A model generated the notes under the pieces. The model was given only the letters and a program-made list of their open reading frames with translations, ran no database searches and was not told the origin of the DNA. The position numbers and the translations under genes are program-made. A stretch of 64,000 nt of DNA from Streptomyces sp. NRRL S-1022 (GTDB lineage: Bacteria > Actinomycetota > Actinomycetes > Streptomycetales > Streptomycetaceae): positions 39,834 to 103,833 of the forward strand of contig NZ_JOIU01000028.1 in NCBI RefSeq assembly GCF_000720135.1, written 5' to 3'. This document shows, in pieces, positions 47,461-56,367 of this stretch; within the stretch, counting starts at the first letter, position 1; every line of letters starts with the position of its first letter.

Positions 47461-47493
47461 AGGGCCCGGTCTCCGTCGAGGAGGCCGGGCCCT
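47461..47493 (+). terminator. Terminator of ileS
   Basis: A 9-bp perfect stem (47461-47469 with 47485-47493) extends inward by CTCC/GGAG (47471-47474 with 47480-47483) and is followed by pyrimidine-rich TTCTTCC. It lies 18 bases after the ileS stop. Confidence 0.88.
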
Positions 47494-47551
47494 TCTTCCT
47501 GCTTCTTCCCGCTTCTTCCCGCTTCTCCCCGCTTCTTCCTGCTTCTTCCTG
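47492..47551. repeat. Six tandem 10-bp pyrimidine repeats
   Basis: Six consecutive units of CTTCTTCCYG (47492-47501 through 47542-47551), differing only at the eighth and ninth bases plus one T-to-C change in unit 4. The array starts on the last bases of the ileS terminator and lies in the gap between ileS and the convergent divIVA. It is noncoding. Confidence 0.9.
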
Positions 47552-47648
47552 CGTGGCGGCCGGTCCCGGTGCCGTGCGTGGTTCCCGGCGCCCCGCGCCC
47601 CGGAAAGGTCGCACCGCGCCTGGCACCAGCGGCTCAACCCGCATAAAA

Positions 47649-47688
47649 AGGGCGGGCCCCCGGGACCGAAGTCCGGGGGGCCCGCCCT
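47649..47688 (-). terminator. Terminator of divIVA
   Basis: A 13-bp perfect stem (47649-47661 with 47676-47688) extends after one G/G mismatch by GGA/TCC. Read on the minus strand it ends in CTTTTTATGC, a rare clear U tract. It lies 43 bases after the divIVA stop. Confidence 0.92.
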
Positions 47689-47731
47689 GGGGACGCTGCC
47701 GACGCCGTTGTCGTGCTGGTCTACCGACCCG

Positions 47732-48898
47732 TCAGTTGTCGTCCTCGTCGATCAGGAACCCGCGCATCGGCGAGGGAGCCTGACCCATCGGGGACGGACC
47801 CTGCGGGCGGACCGGCGCCATGGGCTGGGTCATGGCCGGGGTCATCTGCTGCTGACCGCCGTAGGACGGGCCGGACGGAGCGGACGAGCCGCCCATCGTC
47901 TGGTTGCCGCCGTAGGACGGGGCGCTCGCGCCGGCCGGAGCCATGGAGGGCGCCGGGGACGGCGGCAGGGACGCGGTGGCCGGGGTGCGCGGCGGAGCCA
48001 GGGAGTCGTCGGCCTGGGTCTCCAGCTGACGCAGCTGGGACTCGAGGTACGACTTCAGGCGCGTACGGTACTCGCGCTCGAAGCCGCGCAGGTCCTCGAC
48101 CTTGCGCTCCAGCGTGGCGCGCGCGGACTCCAGGGAGCCCATGGCGACGCGGTGCTTCTCCTGCGCGTCCCGCTCCAGGGCGTCGGCCTTGGCACGGGCG
48201 TCACGCTCCAGACCCTCGGCGCGGCTGCGGGCCTCGCCGACGATCTTGTTGGCCTCGGAGCGGGCCTCGGCGATCGCCTGGTCGGCGGTCTGCTGGGCCA
48301 GCGAGAGGACACGGGCGGCGCTGTCGCCACCGGGGCCCTGACCGGGGCCGCCCATCGGACCGCCCATGGGGCCGCCCATCGGACCACCCATCTGCTGCTG
48401 CATGGGCGGCTGACCGCCCATCGGGCCCTGACCCATCGGGCCCTGACCCATCGGACCCTGGCCCATCGGACCCTGGCCCATCGAGCCCTGGCCCATCGGA
48501 CCGGGACCCTGCGGGCCGCCCTGACCGCCGGGGCCGGCGGGCAGCTGCGGGGCACCGCTCGGCAGCTGGGGCGGGCCACCCATGGGGCCGCCCATCTGCT
48601 GCTGCGGCGGGCCCGATATCCCGGCGGGTACCGGCTGGCCGGGACCTCGCATGCCCTGCTGCTGGGGATGCTGCTGCTGTTCCTGCTCCGGAGGTTTGCG
48701 CATGTTCTGCTGGTTCTGCGCGGCGGCTCGCGTCGCGGCGGCCAGCTTGGCGCGCAGGTCCTCGTTCTCCCGGAGCAGACGGGTCAGTTCGGCTTCGACC
48801 TCGTCGAGGAAGGCATCGACCTCGTCCTCGTCATAGCCTTCTCGGAGGCGGACGGTCGTGAACTGCTTGTTCCGCACGTCCTCGGGGGTCAACGGCAT
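47732..48898 (-). CDS. divIVA: DivIVA (Wag31-type) polar growth and division scaffold
   Basis: 388 residues. DivIVA binds curved polar membrane and organises tip growth and branching in Streptomyces. N-terminal membrane-binding motif [38 protein letters not shown], first coiled coil to about residue 60, then a long Gln/Gly/Pro/Met low-complexity linker with repeated GPMGQ and GGPM units. A second coiled coil follows ([59 protein letters not shown]), with a Pro/Ser/Gln-rich tail ending in [15 protein letters not shown] start 54 bases after sepG. Essential in Streptomyces. Confidence 0.97.
   Translation of the reverse strand: MPLTPEDVRNKQFTTVRLREGYDEDEVDAFLDEVEAELTRLLRENEDLRAKLAAATRAAAQNQQNMRKPPEQEQQQHPQQQGMRGPGQPVPAGISGPPQQQMGGPMGGPPQLPSGAPQLPAGPGGQGGPQGPGPMGQGSMGQGPMGQGPMGQGPMGQGPMGGQPPMQQQMGGPMGGPMGGPMGGPGQGPGGDSAARVLSLAQQTADQAIAEARSEANKIVGEARSRAEGLERDARAKADALERDAQEKHRVAMGSLESARATLERKVEDLRGFEREYRTRLKSYLESQLRQLETQADDSLAPPRTPATASLPPSPAPSMAPAGASAPSYGGNQTMGGSSAPSGPSYGGQQQMTPAMTQPMAPVRPQGPSPMGQAPSPMRGFLIDEDDN
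48417..48506. repeat. 15-bp tandem repeats inside divIVA
   Basis: Five units of a 15-bp repeat (CCCATCGGRCCCTGR) plus a degenerate sixth run from 48417 to 48506 and encode repeated GPMGQ on the minus strand. Immediately to the left a 12-bp series encodes GGPM units. Such arrays change length by slippage, so the linker is likely to differ between strains. Confidence 0.9.
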
Positions 48899-48952
48899 CT
48901 CTTCACCTCAACGTAGTCATCGGCAGTCGGCAAGACCGGATCGTCCCCACCC

Positions 48953-49243
48953 TCATCTCACGAAACTCCCCGCGACGGAGATGAGAATGTAGACGATGAT
49001 CATCAGTACGAAGAAGGACAGGTCGAGCGCCACGCCCCCGAGACGCAGCGGCGGAATGAACCGCCGCAGAAGCTTCAGCGGTGGATCGGTGACAGTGTAG
49101 GTGGCCTCCAGTACGACCACCATCGCCTTGCCGGGTTGCCATGAGCGGGCGAACTGGAAGACGTAGTCCATGACCAGCCGGAAGATCAGCACGACGAGGA
49201 ACACCATCAGCGCGATGTAGATCACCTGCGCGAACACGCTCAT
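48953..49243 (-). CDS. sepG: YggT-family membrane protein SepG (YlmG)
   Basis: 96 residues with two YggT-type transmembrane helices (VFAQVIYIALMVFLVVLIFRLV and LDLSFFVLMIIVYILISVAG) separated by a conserved segment DYVFQFARSWQPGKAMVVVLEATYTVTDPPLKLLRRFIPPLRLG. In Streptomyces the equivalent protein (SepG/YlmG) helps dock SsgB to the membrane and so positions FtsZ during sporulation. It lies between sepF and divIVA as usual in Gram-positive dcw clusters. ATG start. Confidence 0.93.
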   Translation of the reverse strand: MSVFAQVIYIALMVFLVVLIFRLVMDYVFQFARSWQPGKAMVVVLEATYTVTDPPLKLLRRFIPPLRLGGVALDLSFFVLMIIVYILISVAGSFVR

Positions 49244-49303
49244 GGCCTGTGGTTCCCTCTCCCCTGTTCCGTGCTCTTCCGTGCTTCGATCCGGTCATAC
49301 GTC

Positions 49304-49945
49304 TCAGCTCTGGTTGAAGAACCCGCCCTCTGCGATGCGGGCCTTGTCCTCCGCCGTGACATCGACGTTAGCAGGAGACAACAGGAACACCTTCTGCGTC
49401 ACCCGCTCGATGCTGCCGTGAAGACCAAACACCAAACCGGCCGCAAAGTCGACAAGTCGCTTCGCATCTGTGTCGTCCATCTCAGTCAGATTCATGATCA
49501 CCGGGGTGCCCTCACGGAAGTGTTCCCCGATGGTACGGGCCTCGTTGTAGGTCCGCGGGTGCAGCGTGGTGATCCGGTAAGGCTCTCGTTCCGACACGAC
49601 CTTGGGCATGATCACCGGTGCGTTCTTCTCCAGGGACTGGCGTTCTTGTGTGATGGATGCCACGGGCGCGATGCGCGCCGGACGTCCGGATTCCGCGGCG
49701 AGCGAAGTCGCACGGGCCACCGGCTCGCGAGGCGCGGGCGGTTGCACGATTCGCACCTCTTCGTCCCTTTGGGACTGGTGTGCGCCGTGCGACTGGTGTG
49801 CCGCCTCGTGCCGTCGGTGGTCCCGCTCCGGCTCCGGGTCCAGCTCGGGCTCGAAGTCGTCGTCGGGGTCGAATCCACGGCCGTCGTACCCATCGTCCTC
49901 CACGAGGCCGAGGTAGACCGCCATCTTGCGCATCGCGCCGGCCAT
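49304..49945 (-). CDS. sepF: SepF cell division protein
   Basis: 213 residues from ATG 49945 ([18 protein letters not shown]), with CGGAGG upstream. An N-terminal amphipathic membrane-binding helix is followed by an acidic and His/Gln-rich linker ([26 protein letters not shown]). The C-terminal SepF core runs [58 protein letters not shown]. SepF polymers tether FtsZ to the membrane, replacing FtsA, which I do not find in this cluster. The longer upstream open frame is not credible because it crosses into the yggS leader. Confidence 0.95.
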   Translation of the reverse strand: MAGAMRKMAVYLGLVEDDGYDGRGFDPDDDFEPELDPEPERDHRRHEAAHQSHGAHQSQRDEEVRIVQPPAPREPVARATSLAAESGRPARIAPVASITQERQSLEKNAPVIMPKVVSEREPYRITTLHPRTYNEARTIGEHFREGTPVIMNLTEMDDTDAKRLVDFAAGLVFGLHGSIERVTQKVFLLSPANVDVTAEDKARIAEGGFFNQS

Positions 49946-50073
49946 GCTCTGAGTCCTCCGCTCTGTGGTGGATCGACTGACGACTGCCAAGTGCCCGCGA
50001 TCCACGTGGTCCTTGCGCCCGCCTTGGCGCGCATTGACCATATTTTCTGCTGTGGTCCGACTTCCTGGCGACG

Positions 50074-50793
50074 TTACCCGAGCCTGGGGCGGACTCCGAG
50101 TACCGCGGTGCCGACGCGCACATGTGTCGCCCCGGCGGCCACGGCCTGTTCGAGGTCCGCGCTCATCCCTGCAGACACCATGGTTGCAGCCGGATGAGCT
50201 CGGCGCAGGTCAGTCGACAAATCCATGAGGCGCTCGAACGCCGCCTGTTCGCGCCCCGCGTACTCCCCGGTGAGCGGAGCGACGGTCATCAGTCCGCCGA
50301 GCCGCAGCCCGGGCGCGCCGGCGACGAGGTCGGCCAACTCTTCGATTCCGGCCGGGGCCACGCCACCGCGGTCGCCCCGGCCGCTCGCGCCGGCGTCCAG
50401 CGCGACCTGGATCAGGCAGCCCACCTCGCGTCCGGCGCGCACCGCCTCCTTCGACAGGGCGGTGACGAGCCGGGAACGGTCGACGGACTGCACGACATCG
50501 GCGTAACCGACCACGGAGCGCACCTTGTTGGTCTGCAGCTGACCGACGAAGTGCCACGTGAGGGGCAGATCCGCGCAGTCGGCGGCCTTCGGGGCCGCGT
50601 CCTGGTCTCGGTTCTCGGCGACATGGCGCACACCCAGCCCGGACAGGATCCGCACATCGCTCGCCGGGTAGGTCTTGGTGACCACGATCAGGGTCACCTC
50701 CTCCCGGGCGCGCCCGGCCGCCGCGCACGCGGCGGTGATGCGTTCCTCCACCTTCGCCAGGTTCGCGGCGAGTTCGGTCTTACGGTCCGTCAT
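50074..50793 (-). CDS. yggS: YggS-family PLP homeostasis protein
   Basis: 239 residues, fold type III PLP-binding protein without enzyme activity, affecting PLP and amino acid balance. The PLP lysine is in [17 protein letters not shown] (near residue 40). Further blocks are [25 protein letters not shown] and the C-terminal [30 protein letters not shown]. One departure from the family is [14 protein letters not shown], where most members have GENRVQE. ATG start. It sits 6 bases after the pgeF stop and 128 bases before sepF. Confidence 0.94.
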   Translation of the reverse strand: MTDRKTELAANLAKVEERITAACAAAGRAREEVTLIVVTKTYPASDVRILSGLGVRHVAENRDQDAAPKAADCADLPLTWHFVGQLQTNKVRSVVGYADVVQSVDRSRLVTALSKEAVRAGREVGCLIQVALDAGASGRGDRGGVAPAGIEELADLVAGAPGLRLGGLMTVAPLTGEYAGREQAAFERLMDLSTDLRRAHPAATMVSAGMSADLEQAVAAGATHVRVGTAVLGVRPRLG

Positions 50794-50799
50794 GCCCCA

Positions 50800-51528
50800 T
50801 CAGTCCAGCCATACGTAGCTCGCGAGCCGACCGGTGGTGCGGTCGCGGCGGTACGAGAAGTGGTCCTCCGACTCCAGCGTGCACACCGGCGCCTGCGCCC
50901 GGTCGCACACCCCGAGCCGGTCGAGCTGCGCGTGCACCCCGGCGCTCACGTCGACCGCCGGCGTGCCCCAGCTCGTCTCGGCGTGCGCCGCCGGCTCTAC
51001 GGCGGCCACCTCGGCGCGCATCGCCTCCGGCACCTCGTAGCACCGGCCGCACACGGCCGGTCCGGTGCGGGCGACGATCCGTTCCGGTGCCGCGCCGAGC
51101 GAGACCATGGCCCGTACGGCGGCGGGGACGACGCCCTCGACCATGCCGGGCCGGCCCGCGTGGGCCGCGGCGGCGACCCCGGCGACGGGGTCGGCCAGCA
51201 GCACCGGCACGCAGTCGGCGGTGAGGACGGCGAGGGGGAGCCCGCGCCGGGCGGTGACGATGGCGTCGACCTCCGGCACCGGCCTCTCACCCCACGGCTC
51301 GTCCACCACGGCGACGTCCGCGCCGTGCACCTGGTTCATCCAGACGACCAGTTGGGGGTCCAGGCCGAGCGACTTGGCCGCCAGCTCCCTGTTGTGCCGT
51401 ACCGCCTCGGGCCTGTCGCCGACCGCGCCGCCGAGGTTGAGCTCCTCATACGGAGCGGCGCTCACCCCGCCCCACCGGTCGGTGAAGGCGAAGTGCGCGC
51501 CGCTCGCGCTCTCGCGCCGTCCTATCAC
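50800..51528 (-). CDS. pgeF: Peptidoglycan editing factor PgeF / YfiH (DUF152) family
   Basis: 242 residues. The family has a copper/zinc site and was once named polyphenol oxidase. In E. coli it removes misincorporated residues from peptidoglycan precursors. Conserved motifs: [68 protein letters not shown] (metal-binding Cys and His) and [23 protein letters not shown] 51528 overlaps the ftsZ TGA (GTGA), so it is translated directly after FtsZ. Placement among wall genes supports the peptidoglycan role. Confidence 0.92.
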   Translation of the reverse strand: MIGRRESASGAHFAFTDRWGGVSAAPYEELNLGGAVGDRPEAVRHNRELAAKSLGLDPQLVVWMNQVHGADVAVVDEPWGERPVPEVDAIVTARRGLPLAVLTADCVPVLLADPVAGVAAAAHAGRPGMVEGVVPAAVRAMVSLGAAPERIVARTGPAVCGRCYEVPEAMRAEVAAVEPAAHAETSWGTPAVDVSAGVHAQLDRLGVCDRAQAPVCTLESEDHFSYRRDRTTGRLASYVWLD

Positions 51529-52736
51529 TTGAGGAAGTCCGGGACGTCCAGTTCCTCGGCCGTGCTGTCCGAGTAGGCGGGCCGCGGCGCCGGCGTGACC
51601 GGCGGCTGGACCGGGATGTCGGCCACCGGCTCGGGTGCCGGCTCCGGCTCCTCCTTCGGCTTGACGCTGCCCAGCGAGCCGAAGGACGGACGGCTGGGCT
51701 CGCTCGGCCGCGCCGGGGCGGGCTCCTCGCGACGGGCGGGAGCCGAGCCGGAGGCCGAGCCGAGGACGTTGTCCCGGCGGGCCGGCGGCTGGCCGCCGTC
51801 GAAGCCGGCCGCGATCACGGTGACCCGGACCTCGTCGCCGAGGGCGTCGTCGATGACCGCGCCGAAGATGATGTTGGCCTCGGGGTGGGCGGCCTCGCTG
51901 ACCAGCTGGGCGGCCTCGTTGATCTCGAACAGGCCGAGGTCGGAGCCGCCGGAGATGGAGAGCAGCACGCCCCGGGCGCCGTCGATCGACGCCTCCAGGA
52001 GCGGGGAGGAGATCGCCATCTCGGCCGCGGCCACCGCGCGGTCGTCGCCGCGGGCCGAGCCGATGCCCATGAGTGCCGACCCCGCCTCGGACATGACCGA
52101 CTTGACGTCGGCGAAGTCCAGGTTGATCAGGCCGGGAGTGGTGATGAGGTCGGTGATGCCCTGGACGCCGGAGAGCAGCACCTGGTCGGCGGACTTGAAC
52201 GCGTCAAGGACCGAGACCTGGCGGTCCGAGATGGACAGCAGCCGGTCGTTGGGGATCACGATGAGGGTGTCGACCTCTTCGCGCAGCTCGGCGATGCCGT
52301 CCTCGGCCTGGTTCGCGCGGCGCCGTCCCTCGAAGGTGAACGGGCGCGTGACCACGCCGATGGTCAGGGCGCCCAGCGAGCGCGCGATGTTGGCCACGAC
52401 GGGCGCGCCGCCGGTGCCGGTGCCGCCGCCTTCTCCGGCCGTCACGAAGACCATGTCGGCCCCCTTGAGGACCTCCTCGATCTCCTCGCGGTGGTCCTCG
52501 GCGGCCTTGCGGCCGACGGCCGGGTTGGCTCCGGCGCCGAGTCCGCGGGTGAGTTCGCGGCCGACGTCGAGCTTGACGTCGGCGTCGCTCATCAACAGCG
52601 CCTGTGCGTCGGTGTTGATGGCGATGAACTCGACGCCCTTGAGACCGACCTCGATCATCCGGTTGATGGCATTGACACCACCGCCGCCGACACCGATGAC
52701 CTTGATGACTGCGAGGTAGTTCTGCGGTGCTGCCAC
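51525..52736 (-). CDS. ftsZ: FtsZ cell division GTPase
   Basis: 403 residues. Tubulin-like GTPase that forms Z-rings and, in Streptomyces, ladders of sporulation septa. The GTP-binding tubulin signature [15 protein letters not shown] is near residues 105-120, the N-terminal [15 protein letters not shown] and the T7-loop [11 protein letters not shown] are intact. A Pro/Glu-rich linker follows residue about 320 and ends in the conserved C-terminal peptide DVPDFLK, which binds SepF. GTG start 8 bases after GAGAGG. Followed by an overlapping pgeF and preceded by a 279-base regulatory gap. Confidence 0.98.
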   Translation of the reverse strand: MAAPQNYLAVIKVIGVGGGGVNAINRMIEVGLKGVEFIAINTDAQALLMSDADVKLDVGRELTRGLGAGANPAVGRKAAEDHREEIEEVLKGADMVFVTAGEGGGTGTGGAPVVANIARSLGALTIGVVTRPFTFEGRRRANQAEDGIAELREEVDTLIVIPNDRLLSISDRQVSVLDAFKSADQVLLSGVQGITDLITTPGLINLDFADVKSVMSEAGSALMGIGSARGDDRAVAAAEMAISSPLLEASIDGARGVLLSISGGSDLGLFEINEAAQLVSEAAHPEANIIFGAVIDDALGDEVRVTVIAAGFDGGQPPARRDNVLGSASGSAPARREEPAPARPSEPSRPSFGSLGSVKPKEEPEPAPEPVADIPVQPPVTPAPRPAYSDSTAEELDVPDFLK

Positions 52737-53015
52737 GTCGAAGGCCTCTCGCCTCGAATTACGTTGTCGCCGCCGGGCGGTGCCCCGCGCCGGGACGACG
52801 GATGCCGAATGGGACGGTCCGTAGCGCCGACCCGAACCCTAACCCTGAAGTTTAGGGTTACCAGTGTGTCTGTTCCCTGGAGTCTTCTGAACAGGACACT
52901 AAGTCGACAAGTGGCGCCCGTTCAACGAACACGCCGAACCTCCCGTTTTTCTTTTCACCCTATGTGATCAGCCATAGCAGTGCCCAACCAGGGTGCTGGC
53001 CTGCGCTGATGTGCG
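52737..53015 (-). promoter_or_regulatory. ftsQ-ftsZ intergenic promoter region
   Basis: 279 bases with no gene, markedly less GC-rich between 52830 and 52980. In Streptomyces this gap carries several ftsZ promoters, including a sporulation-induced one. Seen here: GACAC on the plus strand at 52895-52899 and on the minus strand at 52866-52870, the core of the WhiA binding site; a perfect inverted repeat TAACCCT-N7-AGGGTTA (52840-52860) next to another AACCCT; and an A-rich run GTGAAAAGAAAAACGGG on the minus strand near 52940-52956. Exact -35/-10 elements could not be fixed. Confidence 0.75.
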
Positions 53016-53810
53016 TCAACTCCCTGATGACGCAGGGGCGGTGGGAACGCTGACATCGAAGTGCCGCGCGCCGGGAGCTGCTTTCATGAGTGCCGTGAGG
53101 GCCCGTGCCTTGGCACGGCCGTTCTCGCCGCTGCCCCAGACCACCGTGCGCCCGTCGCCCAAGTCCAGCGAGATGGCGTCGAAGGTGCGGACCTGGACGG
53201 CCCGGGTGGCCCGCGCCACGGATCCGGGCAGGTCACCGGCGACCCGGACGGCCTCGCGCACCAGTCCTGCGGTGCCGAAGCGCCGGAAGCTCGCGGCGCC
53301 CGGGCCGGTGCGGGACGCGGACAATTCCAGCATCGGAACGCCATTCGGCGCCTGGGATACCGTGGCGAACCGGACACCTTCGTCATCGACTTCGACGAAC
53401 TTCCCGCCCTTTCGGACCAGCAGGACCGGAGTGCGCTCGACCACTTTCAGGCCGATTCCATGCGGCCAGGAACGAACCACGTCTACGGTGTCAATTCGGG
53501 GCAATTTTCGGCGAAGGCGGGCTTCGATCCCGTCCGTGTCGAGGGAAATCATCGGGTTCCCGACCGGTACGGCCGCCGCCGCCCGGACCTCGGCAGGGGT
53601 CAGTACCCGCGTGCCCGACACCGAGACGTGCTCGATGCGCAGCCACTTCGAGCCGTAGAGCGCCCAGGCGCCACCGGCCCCCAGGAGCACGAGAACGGCG
53701 GCCAGGACGACGATCGCGCGCAGGCGCGGACTTCTGAGCCTGCGGACGAGCGGCGGGCCGGACGACTCCTGCTGGCGTTCACCGCGCTCGGCGGTCGTCG
53801 GTCCGGCCAC
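53016..53810 (-). CDS. ftsQ: FtsQ/DivIB division protein
   Basis: 264 residues from GTG 53810 (VAGPTTAERGERQQE). GTG 53816 is also in frame, but the AAAGGG upstream is better spaced for 53810. A charged cytoplasmic N-terminus is followed by one transmembrane helix (LRAIVVLAAVLVLLGAGGAWALYG), then the POTRA domain starting LRIEHVSVSGTRVLTPAEVRAAAAVPVGNPMISLD and a beta domain (VVERTPVLLVRKGGKFVEVDDEGV). It links FtsL/FtsB with the septal synthase. The ftsZ promoter gap follows. Confidence 0.95.
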   Translation of the reverse strand: MAGPTTAERGERQQESSGPPLVRRLRSPRLRAIVVLAAVLVLLGAGGAWALYGSKWLRIEHVSVSGTRVLTPAEVRAAAAVPVGNPMISLDTDGIEARLRRKLPRIDTVDVVRSWPHGIGLKVVERTPVLLVRKGGKFVEVDDEGVRFATVSQAPNGVPMLELSASRTGPGAASFRRFGTAGLVREAVRVAGDLPGSVARATRAVQVRTFDAISLDLGDGRTVVWGSGENGRAKARALTALMKAAPGARHFDVSVPTAPASSGS

Positions 53811-53836
53811 GCTCACTGCCCTTTCGTCATACGGTC

Positions 53837-54925
53837 CTATCGGCGCGAGGCGATCGCCTCGTACACCATCCCGACGAGCAGGTCGTCGGCGTCCCGGCGG
53901 CCGAACTCGCTCGCCGCGCGGGACATCTCGTACAGCCGGTGCGGGTCGGCGAGCACGGGCAGCACGTTCTGCTGCACCCACTCGGGCGTCAGGTCCGCGT
54001 CGTCGACGAGGAGTCCGCCGCCGGCCTTGACCACCGGCTGGGCGTTGAGCCGCTGTTCGCCGTTGCCGATGGGCAGCGGGACGTAGGCGGCCGGGAGCCC
54101 GACGGCGGAGAGTTCGGCGACGGTCATCGCGCCCGCGCGGCAGAGCATCATGTCGGCCGCGGCGTACGCGAGGTCCATCCTGTCCAGGTAACTTACCGGG
54201 ATGTAGGGGGGCATTCCCGGCATCTGCTGCACCTGCGGCAGTTCGTTCTTCGGACCGACCGCGTGCAGGATCTGGATGCCGGCCTGCTGCAGCCACGGGG
54301 CGACCGTCTGGGTCACCTCGTTCAGCCGCCGGGCGCCCTGCGAACCGCCCGAGACGAGCAGCGTGGGCAGGTTCGGGTCGAGCCCGAAGCGGTGGCGGGC
54401 CTCGGGGCGGACGGCGGCGCGGTCCAGCGTGGCGATGGAGCGGCGCAGCGGGATGCCGATGTAGCGGGCGTCACGCAGCTTGCTGTCCGGGGTGGAGACG
54501 GCGACCCGGGCCGCGTACCGCGAGCCGATCTTGTTGGCCAGGCCCGGACGGGCGTTGGCCTCGTGGATCACGATGGGCACGCCGAGGCGCTTGGCGGCCA
54601 GGTAGCCGGGCAGGGCGACGTAGCCGCCGAAGCCGACCACGCAGTCCGCCTTGGTGCGCTCCAGGATCTGCTCCGCGGCCTTGATCGTGCCGCGCAGCCG
54701 GCCCGGGACGGTGATCAGCTCGGGGGTGGGCTTGCGTGGCAGCGGCACCGCCGGGATCAGCGCGAGCTCGTAGCCGCGCTCCGGGACGAGCCGGGTCTCC
54801 AGGCCTCGCTCCGTGCCCAGGGCCGTGATCCCCACGGTCGGGTCCTGCCTGCGCAGGGCGTCCGCGAGGGCGAGCGCGGGCTCGATGTGGCCGGCGGTCC
54901 CCCCACCGGCGAGTACGACATGCAC
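53837..54925 (-). CDS. murG: MurG, lipid II-forming GlcNAc transferase
   Basis: 362 residues. GT28 enzyme that adds GlcNAc to lipid I on the inner membrane face. N-terminal Gly-rich loop VVLAGGGTAGHIEPALALAD, a second Gly motif GFGGYVALPG, VIHEANARPGLANK and the C-domain VSGGSQGARRLNE with DLAYAAADMMLCRAGAMTVAEL. It starts with GTG 6 bases after ftsW stops. All donor and acceptor loops are intact. Confidence 0.97.
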   Translation of the reverse strand: MHVVLAGGGTAGHIEPALALADALRRQDPTVGITALGTERGLETRLVPERGYELALIPAVPLPRKPTPELITVPGRLRGTIKAAEQILERTKADCVVGFGGYVALPGYLAAKRLGVPIVIHEANARPGLANKIGSRYAARVAVSTPDSKLRDARYIGIPLRRSIATLDRAAVRPEARHRFGLDPNLPTLLVSGGSQGARRLNEVTQTVAPWLQQAGIQILHAVGPKNELPQVQQMPGMPPYIPVSYLDRMDLAYAAADMMLCRAGAMTVAELSAVGLPAAYVPLPIGNGEQRLNAQPVVKAGGGLLVDDADLTPEWVQQNVLPVLADPHRLYEMSRAASEFGRRDADDLLVGMVYEAIASRR

Positions 54926-54931
54926 CGAAAT

Positions 54932-56299
54932 TCACCGCTCTCCGGACGAACGCGCCGCCGAGGCACGCCGTCGCATCGTGTTCCATCTCCGAGGCCCCCG
55001 CTCGGCACCGGAGCCTCCCGCCCGCTTTCTACCAAAGCGAGGTTGCCGCATCGCAAGCGCCGCCCGCGCAGCGGGCTCGTCGCGCGCGAAGGCGATCAGC
55101 AACCCGATGGCGAACATGGTCGGCAGCAGGGCGGACCCTCCGTAGGAGAACAGCGGGAGCGGGACGCCGGCGATCGGCAGCAGACCGAGCACCGCACCGA
55201 TGTTGATCACCGCCTGGGCGGTGATCCAGGTGGTCACGCCTCCCGCGGCATACCTCACGAAGGGGTCCTCCGTGCGTCCGGCCACGCGGATACCCGCATA
55301 GCCTAGAGCCGCGAACAGGGCGAGCACCGACAGCGTCCCCGCGAGGCCCAGTTCCTCACCGGTGACGGCGAAGATGAAGTCGGTGTGGGCTTCCGGGAGT
55401 TGGCCCCATTTTTCCACACTCGCGCCGAGTCCGGAGCCGAAGAGTCCGCCGGAGGCCAGGGCGTAGATCCCGTGCACGGCCTGCCAGCAGTCGGCGACCC
55501 CCGTCTTCGGCTCGGTGGCGCCGATGCAGGCGAGGCGGGCCATCCGGTTGGGGCTGGTCTTGATCAAGGTCACACCGATCAGCGCGGCGACGGACAGCAC
55601 GCCCGCGAACAGCCGGGTCGGCGCGCCCGCGAGCCACAGCAGCCCGAACAGGATCGCCGTGAGAATGATCGCGGTGCCCATGTCGCCGCCGAGCATGATC
55701 AGCCCGAGCAGCAGGAAGGCGACCGGCACCAGGGGCACCAGCATGTGCTTCCACTGGGTCAGCAGCTTCCTCTCCTGCTTGCGGGCGATCAGGTCCGCGC
55801 CCCACAGCACCAGGGCCAGCTTGCCGAACTCGCTGGGCTGGATCTGGAAGGAGCCGCCGAGGGAGATCCAGTTCTGGTTGCCGTTGACCGCCATCCCTAT
55901 CCCGGGGATCTGCACCAGGATCATCAGGAAGACGGCGCCGGCGAGGATCGGGTAGGCCAGCGCCCGGTGCAGCTTCACCGGCATGCGGGAGGCGACGAAC
56001 AGCAGTGCGCCGCCGATGAGCGCGGCGAGGGCCTGCTTGCGGAAGAAGTACGACCCGGGCAGCGACAGCTGGAGCGCGGTGATCTGGGAGGCCGAGTAGA
56101 CCATCACCAGACCGAGCACGGTGATCAGCACACTGCCGCCGACGATCAGGTAGTAGGCGGTCAGCGGCCGGTCCCAGGCCCTCCGCGCGCGCGTGAAGAG
56201 CTGCTGGACGGGGTTCTCGCGCGGCGGCCGGGGAACGGCGGGACGCGGACGCCGGGACGCCCGCTGCACGGGTGGCTTCCCGGTACGGCTACTGGGCAT
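54932..56299 (-). CDS. ftsW: FtsW, SEDS-family septal peptidoglycan glycosyltransferase
   Basis: 455 residues, about ten transmembrane segments. SEDS landmarks: MVYSASQITALQLSLPGSYFFRKQAL, GMAVNGNQNWISLGGSFQIQPSEFGKLAL, GGDMGTAIILTAI, GLGASVEKWGQLPEAHTDFIFAVTGEELG and GVPLPLFSYGGSALLP. It polymerises lipid II with its partner transpeptidase FtsI, encoded 5.7 kb upstream in the same direction. A basic Arg/Pro-rich N-terminus and a positively charged C-terminal tail flank the membrane core. The murD stop is 68 bases upstream of its ATG. Confidence 0.96.
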   Translation of the reverse strand: MPSSRTGKPPVQRASRRPRPAVPRPPRENPVQQLFTRARRAWDRPLTAYYLIVGGSVLITVLGLVMVYSASQITALQLSLPGSYFFRKQALAALIGGALLFVASRMPVKLHRALAYPILAGAVFLMILVQIPGIGMAVNGNQNWISLGGSFQIQPSEFGKLALVLWGADLIARKQERKLLTQWKHMLVPLVPVAFLLLGLIMLGGDMGTAIILTAILFGLLWLAGAPTRLFAGVLSVAALIGVTLIKTSPNRMARLACIGATEPKTGVADCWQAVHGIYALASGGLFGSGLGASVEKWGQLPEAHTDFIFAVTGEELGLAGTLSVLALFAALGYAGIRVAGRTEDPFVRYAAGGVTTWITAQAVINIGAVLGLLPIAGVPLPLFSYGGSALLPTMFAIGLLIAFARDEPAARAALAMRQPRFGRKRAGGSGAERGPRRWNTMRRRASAARSSGER

Positions 56300-56367
56300 C
56301 GGCGCCTCCGTTGCACGTCGACCGTCCCACGCGTCCCTCCCAAGGTCCGCCCGGCAGGCGGCCGGGG

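Noticed and set aside
52831..52860. AACCCTAACCCT as a telomere-like sequence
   Set aside because: Only two short units, inside a promoter region of core genes. Streptomyces ends use different, long palindromic sequences.
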